DNA of 8,878 nt, taken from contig DIZH01000014.1 of the NCBI GenBank assembly GCA_002429325.1, positions 1-8,878 on the forward strand, written 5' to 3'. The stretch comes from Patescibacteria group bacterium UBA6033. Lineage in GTDB: Bacteria; Patescibacteriota; Minisyncoccia; Phycocordibacterales; Phycocordibacteraceae. Both the position numbers and the translations under genes were made by a program. The notes under the pieces were generated by a model, which was given only the letters and a program-made list of their open reading frames with translations, had not been told where the DNA came from and made no database searches. Positions 1 to 4,551 of this stretch are shown one piece after another; position 1 is the first letter of the stretch; every line of letters begins with the position of its first letter.

Positions 1-72
1 GCTGCGGGTCAGGGACTCGAACCCCAATACCATCCTCCAGAGGGATGTGTCCTACCATTAGACGAACCCGCA
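1..72 (-). tRNA. tRNA-Gln (anticodon CUG), 3' end at window edge
   Basis: Read on the minus strand, the sequence folds into a cloverleaf: acceptor stem TGCGGGT (66-72) with ACCCGCA (3-9), a D arm with TAATGGTA, anticodon stem CATCC/GGATG (43-47 with 31-35), a 7-nt loop CTCTGGA, and a T arm with TTCGAGT. The anticodon is CTG (38-40), which reads the glutamine codon CAG. The U1-A72 pair and the G73 discriminator (position 2) are typical glutamine identity features. Only the first C of a possible encoded CCA lies in the window (position 1), so whether CCA is encoded cannot be seen. The variable loop is short and two T-stem pairs are G-U wobbles, but the fold looks functional. Confidence 0.95.
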
Positions 73-73
73 A

Positions 74-99
74 GAGCACGATGCCGTAGCATCGTGCTC
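74..99 (-). other. Perfect 11-bp hairpin abutting the tRNA 5' end
   Basis: GAGCACGATGC (74-84) and GCATCGTGCTC (89-99) are perfect inverted repeats around a 4-nt loop. On the minus strand the hairpin ends one nucleotide before the tRNA-Gln acceptor stem, so the tRNA precursor would carry a stable stem-loop as its 5' leader. No T-tract follows on either strand, so it does not look like an intrinsic terminator. It may be a processing or stability element; this is inference. Confidence 0.7.
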
Positions 100-104
100 C
101 CTAG

Positions 105-133
105 AAGATACGTTATTAGGGCGGTTTATTCAA
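105..133 (-). promoter_or_regulatory. Possible promoter of tRNA-Gln
   Basis: On the minus strand, TTGAAT (128-133) and TATCTT (105-110) are separated by 17 bp, a standard -35/-10 spacing with four of six consensus bases in each. Transcription would start at about the base of the 74-99 hairpin and run into the tRNA. No other minus-strand signal between 100 and 300 is better. Confidence 0.4.
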
Positions 134-187
134 TATGAAGACTGAATTGGCGAGGAGGGGTAGACTTTGTCCTAATAGGGAAAACTT

Positions 188-226
188 GGGAAAGTTAAAC
201 TTTCCCACATCGAACCCGACTATACT
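188..226 (+). promoter_or_regulatory. Promoter with palindromic operator-like site for the DUF5680 gene
   Basis: TATACT (221-226) is a good -10 element, about 67 nt of leader before the ATG at 300. The -35 region is poor and partly covered by a 19-bp palindrome (188-206): GGGAAAGTT, one central base, AACTTTCCC. A symmetric site over the -35 region is the classic place for a repressor or for an activator replacing a weak -35. Alternatively it is just a small hairpin. The rest of 100-300 holds no credible gene. Confidence 0.4.
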
Positions 227-261
227 TATCTTGATACGTGTGGCATAGTGCTTTCGGAGCA

Positions 262-296
262 TCTCCTCCAGAACCAATCGCCGAAAGGCAAGGAGA
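262..296 (+). promoter_or_regulatory. Shine-Dalgarno of the DUF5680 gene with a complementary upstream segment
   Basis: AAGGAG (290-295) lies 4 nt before the ATG at 300 and decides this start. TCTCCT (262-267) is fully complementary to AGGAGA (291-296), and between them is a small GCC-GAAA-GGC hairpin (280-289). The leader could therefore fold to hide the ribosome binding site. Six pairs may also arise by chance, as pyrimidine-rich complements of Shine-Dalgarno sequences are short. Confidence 0.35.
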
Positions 297-299
297 GTC

Positions 300-824
300 A
301 TGGACGACAAACAGGTAGAATTCCTCGTGAAAGAGGCGCAGGCAGTTTTCTCCATCGCCATGCGCGTCGGCTATGCCGGCGGTATCGGGAAGATCCAGAA
401 GACGACGATTCCCGGAATTCCCGGCAGCAAGTGCATCACCTGGCAGAGCATCGACGGCCGGTGGAAGGTCGTCGACACGTACGTCGTGAACCGCGAGTCC
501 TTCGACAGTTCCGGCATGACGGTCATCGCTTTCGAGGGCGCCCCCATCTGGGTCATGCACTACGGCGGCTTCTACAAGGACGAGGCGATCCCGTTCCTGA
601 AGAAGTGCCTCGCCGCCGCGTACAAAGCCAGCCTGTTCAACGGTGGGCGCGGTCCGCAGGAGATGCGAGAGGGCAACCTGCGCTACTCGAATCTATCGAG
701 CGGCGGTACCTTCCGCCTTTTCGAGGGCAAAGAGAGTATCGAGGATATGCGCGATGAGGGTCCGGTCCTCGGAGTGCATTGGTATCGCGGCGGCATGTTG
801 CTTACGCACCTGCGTCCCGAATGA
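300..824 (+). CDS. DUF5680 domain protein
   Basis: A 174-aa soluble protein with no signal peptide or membrane segment. The order of conserved blocks matches my memory of the DUF5680 family: an N-terminal 'FLVKEAQ' helix (8-14), 'VGYAGG' (23-28), a 'VVDTYVV' strand with a following F (57-68), 'APIWVMHYGG' (81-90), 'GGRGPQEM' (115-122), 'FRLFEGKESIEDM' (138-150) and an aromatic/Gly 'HWYRGGML' end (160-167). The family has no established biochemical role that I know of, and no catalytic motif is evident. The start at 300 is set by AAGGAG 4 nt upstream; an overlapping frame beginning at 248 is a shadow. It is a single-gene unit, with promoter and palindrome at 188-226 and a hairpin terminator at 851-874. 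Third positions are very GC-rich (49 of the first 60 codons, against 41 of 60 in the TspO gene next door), which may hint at a different origin or expression level. Confidence 0.8.
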   Translation: MDDKQVEFLVKEAQAVFSIAMRVGYAGGIGKIQKTTIPGIPGSKCITWQSIDGRWKVVDTYVVNRESFDSSGMTVIAFEGAPIWVMHYGGFYKDEAIPFLKKCLAAAYKASLFNGGRGPQEMREGNLRYSNLSSGGTFRLFEGKESIEDMRDEGPVLGVHWYRGGMLLTHLRPE

Positions 825-850
825 CCAGCATCTGTACGCCAAGAACCGAA

Positions 851-874
851 GAACCCCCGAGCGATCGGGGGTTC
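851..874 (+). terminator. Hairpin terminator after the DUF5680 gene
   Basis: GAACCCCCGA (851-860) pairs perfectly with TCGGGGGTTC (865-874) around a GCGA tetraloop. The following bases (gatattt) are only weakly T-rich, so termination may be inefficient or the hairpin may mainly protect the 3' end. It lies 26 nt after the stop codon. Confidence 0.6.
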
Positions 875-941
875 GATATTTGCATGTGGCAAGACACAGT
901 GATCTTCATATAGCGTCTCCCAGGGCGCGTACGCGCAGTGC

Positions 942-953
942 TACACTTATTCC
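942..953 (+). promoter_or_regulatory. -10 element placed for leaderless start of the TspO gene
   Basis: TACACT (942-947) is followed by exactly 6 nt and then the ATG at 954, so transcription would begin at or next to the start codon. No Shine-Dalgarno sequence is present and no clear -35 is seen. Confidence 0.5.
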
Positions 954-1349
954 ATGAACACCTACCAGTCATACCAGACACTAATCAAGCCCTCTTGGTC
1001 GCCGCCAAGTTGGGTATTCGGTCCCGTGTGGACAGTGCTCTATGTGCTCATTGCGGTCTCGTTCGGTAAAGTCTTTTGGATGGCGGCGCAGAAAGAGATA
1101 CCTCTTATGGTCGCGCTGCCGTTTGCGCTGAACCTCATTTTCAATTTTTCATTCACCTGGCTTCAGTTCGGACTTCAAAACAACACATTGGCGGCAATAG
1201 ACATTTTGCTCGTCCTCGCTACGCTCGTGTGGGCGCTCGTCGTCATCTACCCCTATATCTCATGGGTCGCGTTCATCAATGTTCCATATCTCCTTTGGGT
1301 CTCCTTCGCGACGATTCTCCAGCTCACCATCACGTATCTAAATTCATAA
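954..1349 (+). CDS. TspO/MBR family protein (short, lacks first membrane helix)
   Basis: A 131-aa integral membrane protein of the TspO/translocator (MBR) family, which binds tetrapyrroles and sterol-like ligands and acts in stress sensing or porphyrin handling in other organisms. Visible family blocks are 'KPSWSPPSWVFGPVWTVLY' (12-30), 'ALNLIFNFSFTWLQFGL' (58-74) and 'PYLLWVSFATILQ' (111-123). Usual members have about 150-160 residues and five membrane helices. Here the protein begins at the loop that normally follows helix 1 and shows only four hydrophobic segments. A longer start is not available: the frame is open upstream only to a TGA at 900-902, with no ATG and no hydrophobic stretch. 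No Shine-Dalgarno; a -10 element 6 nt before the ATG suggests a leaderless mRNA. No terminator is seen before the prepilin gene. Confidence 0.9.
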   Translation: MNTYQSYQTLIKPSWSPPSWVFGPVWTVLYVLIAVSFGKVFWMAAQKEIPLMVALPFALNLIFNFSFTWLQFGLQNNTLAAIDILLVLATLVWALVVIYPYISWVAFINVPYLLWVSFATILQLTITYLNS

Positions 1350-1392
1350 TGCTATATGCAGTCGTTGTGCCGAAATTTTGTCTAAAGCGCGT

Positions 1393-1404
1393 TACCATAA
1401 GCTC
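1393..1404 (+). promoter_or_regulatory. -10 element placed for leaderless start of the prepilin gene
   Basis: TACCAT (1393-1398) lies exactly 6 nt before the ATG at 1405, the same geometry as in the TspO, DoxX and SanA genes of this window. It supports ATG 1405 over the in-frame TTG at 1378, and would give an mRNA starting at the ATG. Confidence 0.45.
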
Positions 1405-2211
1405 ATGAGCGGCACAGCGAAGGGGTTCACGCTTATCGAATTGCTCGTAGTGATTGCCATCATCGGCATCTTGTCGGCAGTAGTTCTCGCGAGCCTCAGT
1501 TCCGCCCGCGAGAACGGCAGAATCGCAGCGGGGGAGGAATTCGACGCGAACCTGAGCCATACGCTCGGCTCGGATGGCTTCGCGTATGACATGGAGGAGG
1601 GCTCGGGGAGCACGGTGCAAAACTCGTTCGGCGGCAATGCTGCGACGCTTGTCGGTGCAGCGACGTGGAGTACGGATACTTTTAACGCAAGTGCTTCGCA
1701 TTACTCTCTCTCTTTTACTGGCACCGATTATTTTCAGCCGGCGCAGGGCTTCGGCCTGGCTACTAAGAATTTCACGATTGCCGAATGGATCAAGACGACG
1801 AGTACGAATGGTCAGATGTACACGGTCGCGGACGCCGGAAGTGGTAACGGCTATAGATTCGGACTGGGCAACGGGCGTATCGCATTCCTTATTGGAGATA
1901 CGGGTGGATTCGTAGAGACCACGTGCGGGACGCAGACTGTGAACGATGGAAAGTGGCACCACATCGCCGGCGTGTTCGACCGTTCAGGCGGATTCTTCTC
2001 GTGCTACATAGATGGTGCCTATGTCGCGAAGGTCGCTATCTCAAGCTATCCCAACATGACCGACGCCATCGCGCACATTGGAAAGGGTGTGTGCTGTACC
2101 GCGTTTGTTGGGCAATTGGATAACGTCAGGATCTACGGCAGCAACCTGAACGGGCTCAGTGTGCGCTCGCTATACGAGCAGGAAAAAGAAAAATACCTAG
2201 CGGTTCGATAG
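1405..2211 (+). CDS. Type IV pilin-like prepilin with C-terminal LamG-like domain
   Basis: 268 aa. The N-terminus 'MSGTAKGFTLIELLVVIAI' is a class III (type IV prepilin) signal: cleavage after Gly7, Phe8 as first mature residue, Glu at mature position 5, then a hydrophobic helix to about residue 31. From about residue 58 to 265 comes a concanavalin A-like/LamG fold with typical blocks 'NFTIAEWIKT' (122-131), 'DGKWHHIAGVFD' (181-192), 'CYIDGAY' (200-206) and 'GQLDNVRIYGSNLN' (236-249). Mature cysteines are at 174, 200, 230 and 231. Such fusions are frequent in Parcubacteria and suggest a pilus-type subunit or pseudopilin that presents a carbohydrate- or surface-binding head, handled by a prepilin peptidase encoded elsewhere. 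I choose ATG 1405 rather than TTG 1378 because the leader is then the usual six to seven residues. No pilus machinery genes lie nearby. Confidence 0.9.
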   Translation: MSGTAKGFTLIELLVVIAIIGILSAVVLASLSSARENGRIAAGEEFDANLSHTLGSDGFAYDMEEGSGSTVQNSFGGNAATLVGAATWSTDTFNASASHYSLSFTGTDYFQPAQGFGLATKNFTIAEWIKTTSTNGQMYTVADAGSGNGYRFGLGNGRIAFLIGDTGGFVETTCGTQTVNDGKWHHIAGVFDRSGGFFSCYIDGAYVAKVAISSYPNMTDAIAHIGKGVCCTAFVGQLDNVRIYGSNLNGLSVRSLYEQEKEKYLAVR

Positions 2212-2214
2212 TAG

Positions 2215-2243
2215 TTAACTTGGAAGCTTCGCTTCCAAGTTAA
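2215..2243 (+). other. 13-bp hairpin after the prepilin gene
   Basis: TTAACTTGGAAGC (2215-2227) pairs with GCTTCCAAGTTAA (2231-2243) around a 3-nt loop. It begins 3 nt after the prepilin stop. On the plus strand it is followed by an A-tract, not a T-tract, so it is not a standard intrinsic terminator for the prepilin mRNA. It could block 3' exonucleases, or work together with the adjoining hairpin at 2250-2271. Confidence 0.6.
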
Positions 2244-2271
2244 AAAAACAAGACCACCCGCAGGTGGTCTT
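2242..2271 (-). terminator. Intrinsic terminator of the 162-aa protein gene
   Basis: AAGACCACC (2250-2258) pairs with GGTGGTCTT (2263-2271) around a 4-nt loop. On the minus strand the stem is followed by G and then seven T (2242-2248), a textbook rho-independent terminator for the gene ending at 2288. On the plus strand only TTG follows, so it may also stop prepilin transcripts weakly. Confidence 0.8.
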
Positions 2272-2287
2272 TGTCGCCCAGGTGGGC

Positions 2288-2776
2288 TCAGTCGTTGTTC
2301 GGTTCAGGGACATGCTCGGCGGCGGCCTTGCGGTTTTCTTCGGCGTAGCGTTCCATTTCCTCGAGGATACGGTCGGTGCTGTGCTCATTGAGGTGCAGCT
2401 TGGTGTTGTCCGTACGGCCCCACTCCTTCGTTCCTTCGAGAACATTGGCACGCAATAGTTCCCCGAGGACTTCCTTCGCGAGAAGGAATTTGTACGCCTT
2501 CGTGAACTGGTCTCGCGTATATCCGCTGCCGTAGATCTCGATGTTGAGCACTGGTCCGCAAGTGCCGTCTGGCCATGCTCCTTTCGTATCGATGAAACGA
2601 AGCGTACCATCGTTCATCTGTGAGTACAGCATGACGAGCGCCTCACGGAACTCCGTAATCGGCTCGGTCGCCGATTTCTTCTCCCTGTGGACACGGATCC
2701 AGTAGTTGTAGCGTAGAAACAGGGGCGATTGCGGACCCCATAGTGCAATCCCCGCCCCGGACGTGATGGTGACCAT
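2288..2776 (-). CDS. Hypothetical protein, 162 aa, no recognised family
   Basis: I do not recognise this protein. The start at 2776 is chosen because AAGGAG lies 7 nt upstream of that ATG; the longer open frame to 2848 would add 24 residues lying over the promoter region. The product begins 'MVTITSGAGIALWGPQSP', has no signal peptide or membrane helix, contains an aromatic/basic block 'YNYWIRVHREKK' (about 23-34), a glycine-rich 'YGSGYTRDQF' middle, and ends with a charged, probably helical tail ('DRILEEMERYAEENRKAAAE') and 'VPEPNND'. It has a single cysteine and no metal or nucleotide motif. It is transcribed divergently from the DoxX-like gene and closes with a strong terminator. Probably cytoplasmic; function unknown. 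Confidence 0.75.
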   Translation of the reverse strand: MVTITSGAGIALWGPQSPLFLRYNYWIRVHREKKSATEPITEFREALVMLYSQMNDGTLRFIDTKGAWPDGTCGPVLNIEIYGSGYTRDQFTKAYKFLLAKEVLGELLRANVLEGTKEWGRTDNTKLHLNEHSTDRILEEMERYAEENRKAAAEHVPEPNND

Positions 2777-2809
2777 CTCGATTCTCCTTGTGTGAAAGTG
2801 CCGACCATC

Positions 2810-2848
2810 AGTCTGTTCCCGTGCATACTCTTTGTCAATTTCTGTCAA
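2810..2848 (-). promoter_or_regulatory. Promoter region of the 162-aa protein gene (two TTGACA boxes)
   Basis: On the minus strand there are two perfect -35 boxes TTGACA, at 2843-2848 and 2833-2838. The first has TATGCA (2822-2827) after 15 bp; the second has CAGACT (2810-2815) after 17 bp. Which pairing is used cannot be decided by eye. Either gives an untranslated leader containing the Shine-Dalgarno of the gene starting at 2776. The region overlaps the upstream side of the divergent DoxX promoter. Confidence 0.5.
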
Positions 2849-2857
2849 ACGCGGTGT

Positions 2858-2869
2858 TATAGTTTTCGT
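2858..2869 (+). promoter_or_regulatory. -10 element placed for leaderless start of the DoxX-like gene
   Basis: TATAGT (2858-2863) matches the -10 consensus in five of six positions and is followed by exactly 6 nt and the ATG at 2870. TTGTCA (2832-2837) is a possible -35 but with a long 20-bp spacer. Confidence 0.55.
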
Positions 2870-3241
2870 ATGAAAAAATTATTGACGTTTCCAACAATTA
2901 TCCGTCTCGGGCTCGCGTGCGTGTTCCTCGCAAACTCACTCGCCGCATTTCTCATACCAAGCGATTTCCAAAGTCTCGTTGCTGGTTCGTTTGTCGCCGG
3001 ACTCTTACCGATAAGCGTGGCAACATTTGTCACCTGCGTCGGTTTCAACGATCTCATCGTCGCGTTTCTCCTCCTATCTGGCTGGTGCACCTCTCGCGTC
3101 GCGACGTATGCCGCGCTCTGGATAACGGCAGTGTCATTTGTCATCGGTCTGTCGACGCTCGACTCATCGCTGGATGTGCTTGAGCATCTCGCTTTCATCG
3201 CGATGGCGCTCTCGCTCGCGATGCGCGGAAGAGGGGAGTAG
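2870..3241 (+). CDS. DoxX-like small membrane protein
   Basis: 123 aa with four hydrophobic segments, in the manner of DoxX/SURF4-like proteins: an 'IIRLGLACVFLANSLAAF' first helix, then segments at about 45-60, 62-72 and 80-98, and a last helix with 'LDVLEHLAFIAMALSLAM'. DoxX-type proteins are four-helix membrane proteins linked in various bacteria to sulfur or thiol redox chemistry, but many have no known role. ATG 2870 is chosen over an upstream in-frame ATG at 2792 because it directly follows a -10 element with 6-nt spacing and begins with 'MKK' before the first helix. There is no Shine-Dalgarno. A strong bidirectional terminator follows. The family assignment is moderate, since these sequences are weakly conserved. 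Confidence 0.7.
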   Translation: MKKLLTFPTIIRLGLACVFLANSLAAFLIPSDFQSLVAGSFVAGLLPISVATFVTCVGFNDLIVAFLLLSGWCTSRVATYAALWITAVSFVIGLSTLDSSLDVLEHLAFIAMALSLAMRGRGE

Positions 3242-3252
3242 TGGTTCAGGAA

Positions 3253-3287
3253 ATAAAAACAGCCCCGCGGAGCGGGGCTGTTTTTAT
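3253..3287. terminator. Bidirectional intrinsic terminator
   Basis: A 16-bp perfect stem, with CAGCCCCGC (3260-3268) and GCGGGGCTG (3272-3280) as its GC core around a GGA loop, is flanked by A5 (3255-3259) and T5 (3281-3285), so it works on both strands. It separates the convergent DoxX-like gene (+) from the Ala-rich protein gene (-). Confidence 0.9.
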
Positions 3288-3293
3288 ATTGCA

Positions 3294-3773
3294 TTATCTT
3301 CCCGAAACTTCTGAACCTGAGTTAGCACCGTCGCCAACACCTGCTGGCGGTTTGCACGCAACAGCTGTGGTTCGATACGCTGCCCATGCTGCCTTCTGAG
3401 ACGTCTGCCATGCCTTCTGTGCGGTCCGCATTGATGTGTTGAAAGCGCTCCATGCTGCTCGTACGGCTGCGCCGACCGTTTTGGTCGTCGTATTGCTGTA
3501 CGCAGCATTGAGTGCTGTCGCGCGAGCGGCATATGCTGCACTCTCAGCAGAGGCATGCGCCGCGATAGCGGTACCGAGTGCTGCTTCACGCGTATTCACA
3601 GCTGCACCGACGCACGCTATCTTTGTGACGACATTTGCAGCTCTGGCTGCTGCGGCCGCGGAAACCGTACTTGGCGTTGTCGTCCCTTCCCCATTTTGTG
3701 CGAACGCGAATGGCGCTGCAGCCATGAGGATACCAGCGGCTACTCCCGTTGCGATAATTGTTTTAGTGAACAT
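3294..3773 (-). CDS. Secreted alanine-rich helical protein
   Basis: 159 aa with a clear Sec signal peptide: 'MFTK', a hydrophobic core, and a 'FAFA|Q' cleavage site near residue 25. The mature part is extremely rich in Ala (with Thr, Ser, Arg and Lys) and is probably all helical, roughly residues 38-138, with spaced aromatics (Y81, Y92, W108, F111, W122, W130, Y133). Two cysteines, C54 and C140, bracket the helical region and could form a disulfide clamping the bundle. The tail 'PPAGVGDGANSGSEVSGR' is flexible. Similar 'C...TREAALGTAI...ARATAL...AW...AW...ACK' proteins are common in Parcubacteria as far as I recall, with no known function; a surface or periplasm-like structural role is inference. 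There is no Shine-Dalgarno. The reverse strand is also open over 3436-3786, which I treat as a shadow of the Ala-rich coding. Confidence 0.8.
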   Translation of the reverse strand: MFTKTIIATGVAAGILMAAAPFAFAQNGEGTTTPSTVSAAAAARAANVVTKIACVGAAVNTREAALGTAIAAHASAESAAYAARATALNAAYSNTTTKTVGAAVRAAWSAFNTSMRTAQKAWQTSQKAAWAAYRTTAVACKPPAGVGDGANSGSEVSGR

Positions 3774-3842
3774 ACCGATGAAATAATGATTTGTTTAATA
3801 TATCCGCACACTCACATCCGCAGTATATCGTACTGGCAAAGG

Positions 3843-3854
3843 TATACTTTCCAC
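3843..3854 (+). promoter_or_regulatory. -10 element placed for leaderless start of the SanA-family gene
   Basis: TATACT (3843-3848) is followed by exactly 6 nt and the ATG at 3855. No -35 and no Shine-Dalgarno are seen. The 81-bp divergent region 3774-3854 is AT-rich and must also hold the promoter of the Ala-rich protein gene, for which I see only a weak candidate. Confidence 0.55.
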
Positions 3855-4475
3855 ATGAAGCGTATCGCCCTGTGGGTCGGGCTCGTGGAAGTAGGTATCG
3901 TGGTATTCGTCGCCACGATTAATATCGTGCTGTACCTAGAAACTAAGCCATACATTTATAGCGACCCTCTCACGGCACCCGTTGCTACCGTCACTCTCGT
4001 TCCTGGCGCTGCGCTCGCTGGGCCGAATGTGCTCTCACCCATATTTATCGAGCGCGTCGATATGGCCATCCAGCTCTACGAAGCGAAGAAGGTATCGAAA
4101 ATACTCGTATCAGGGGATAACAGCACGCTCGCCCATAATGAAGTCAATCCAGCGCAGCGATATTTGCTTAGTCATGGCATTCCCGAAGGAGACATCTTCC
4201 TCGATCATGCAGGATTTGATACCTATAGTTCGCTCTATCGCGCTCGCGACGTGTTCGGCGTCACTTCAGTCATCATTGCGTCGCAGTCATTTCACTTACC
4301 ACGCGCCGTATTCATCGCTCGGAAACTAGGTATGGAGGCATATGGCGTCCGTGCCGATACCGGTCCGGTCCTTATGTATAACTATGTGCGCGAAGTATTC
4401 GCGGATGAGAAGGCTGTGCTCGATCTAGTGACTAGTCGCATGCCTAAATATCTCGGAGATCCGATACCTATATAA
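3855..4475 (+). CDS. SanA/YdcF family (DUF218) membrane-anchored protein
   Basis: 206 aa with one N-terminal membrane helix (about residues 5-27) and an outward-facing DUF218 (ElyC/SanA/YdcF) domain. Visible blocks: 'VATVTLVPGAAL' (43-54), 'ILVSGDNS' (83-90), 'NEVNPAQRYLLSHGIP' (95-110), 'LDHAGFDTYSSLYRARDVF' (116-134) and 'IIASQSFHLPRAVFIARKLG' (140-159). 'SGDN', 'D-x-AGF-x-T' and 'Q-x-FH-x2-RA-x-FIA' resemble E. coli SanA more than YdcF. SanA and ElyC influence cell envelope integrity and lipid-carrier or peptidoglycan steps; the exact chemistry is unsettled. ATG 3855 is chosen because it starts just before the membrane anchor and directly follows a -10 element. The much longer open frame to 3555 runs over the opposite-strand gene and is not credible. 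Confidence 0.85.
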   Translation: MKRIALWVGLVEVGIVVFVATINIVLYLETKPYIYSDPLTAPVATVTLVPGAALAGPNVLSPIFIERVDMAIQLYEAKKVSKILVSGDNSTLAHNEVNPAQRYLLSHGIPEGDIFLDHAGFDTYSSLYRARDVFGVTSVIIASQSFHLPRAVFIARKLGMEAYGVRADTGPVLMYNYVREVFADEKAVLDLVTSRMPKYLGDPIPI

Positions 4476-4481
4476 AAGTGA

Positions 4482-4503
4482 AGGGAGCTGCAAGCAGCTC
4501 CCT
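4482..4503 (-). terminator. Hairpin between convergent SanA gene and secreted-protein operon
   Basis: AGGGAGCTG (4482-4490) pairs with CAGCTCCCT (4495-4503) around a CAAG tetraloop. On the minus strand it is followed by TCACTTTTATATA, moderately T-rich, so it most likely ends the three-gene minus-strand operon. On the plus strand, where it lies just after the SanA-family stop, no T-tract follows. Confidence 0.6.
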
Positions 4504-4509
4504 AGCAGT

Positions 4510-4546
4510 CTAATTCCTGCCAGCCAAGACCATCACCTCCTTCCTA
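4510..4546 (-). other. Strong Shine-Dalgarno with only a 7-codon ORF (vestigial start site?)
   Basis: On the minus strand, just after the last gene of the trio, GGAAGGAGGTGATG (4544-4531) is the best ribosome binding sequence of the window. Read on the plus strand it resembles the 3' tail of bacterial 16S rRNA (ATCACCTCCTT). The ATG at 4533 would give only MVLAGRN before a TAG (4510-4512), and the terminator hairpin follows at once. The 2-nt spacing to ATG is too short; the in-frame TTG at 4527 is 8 nt away but leaves five codons. It may be the remnant of a deleted fourth gene, a tiny leader-like peptide, or chance. Confidence 0.4.
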
Positions 4547-4551
4547 GTTGT

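Noticed and set aside
74..99. 11-bp hairpin as intrinsic terminator
   Set aside because: No T-tract follows on either strand, and no gene ends next to it on the plus strand.
1378..1404. TTG start of the prepilin at 1378
   Set aside because: It would make an overlong, atypical prepilin leader. ATG 1405 gives the usual short leader and sits 6 nt after a -10-like hexamer.
1330..1962. 210-codon open frame on the minus strand across the prepilin gene
   Set aside because: It overlaps a well-supported prepilin/LamG gene, has Arg/Cys/Ser-rich low-quality protein sequence, no Shine-Dalgarno and no recognisable domain.
3436..3786. 116-codon plus-strand Ala/Val-rich frame opposite the Ala-rich secreted protein
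   Set aside because: GC-rich Ala codons read in antisense also give Ala/Arg/Ser codons without stops. The minus-strand reading has a signal peptide and paired cysteines; this one has neither.
3555..3854. 100-residue N-terminal extension of the SanA-family protein
   Set aside because: It lies over the opposite-strand gene and the shared promoter region, and would bury the N-terminal membrane anchor; ATG 3855 follows a -10 element.
851..4503. Hairpins as integron attC-like sites or CRISPR repeats
   Set aside because: The stems differ in sequence, there is no conserved core triplet or integrase gene, and there are no regular spacers.
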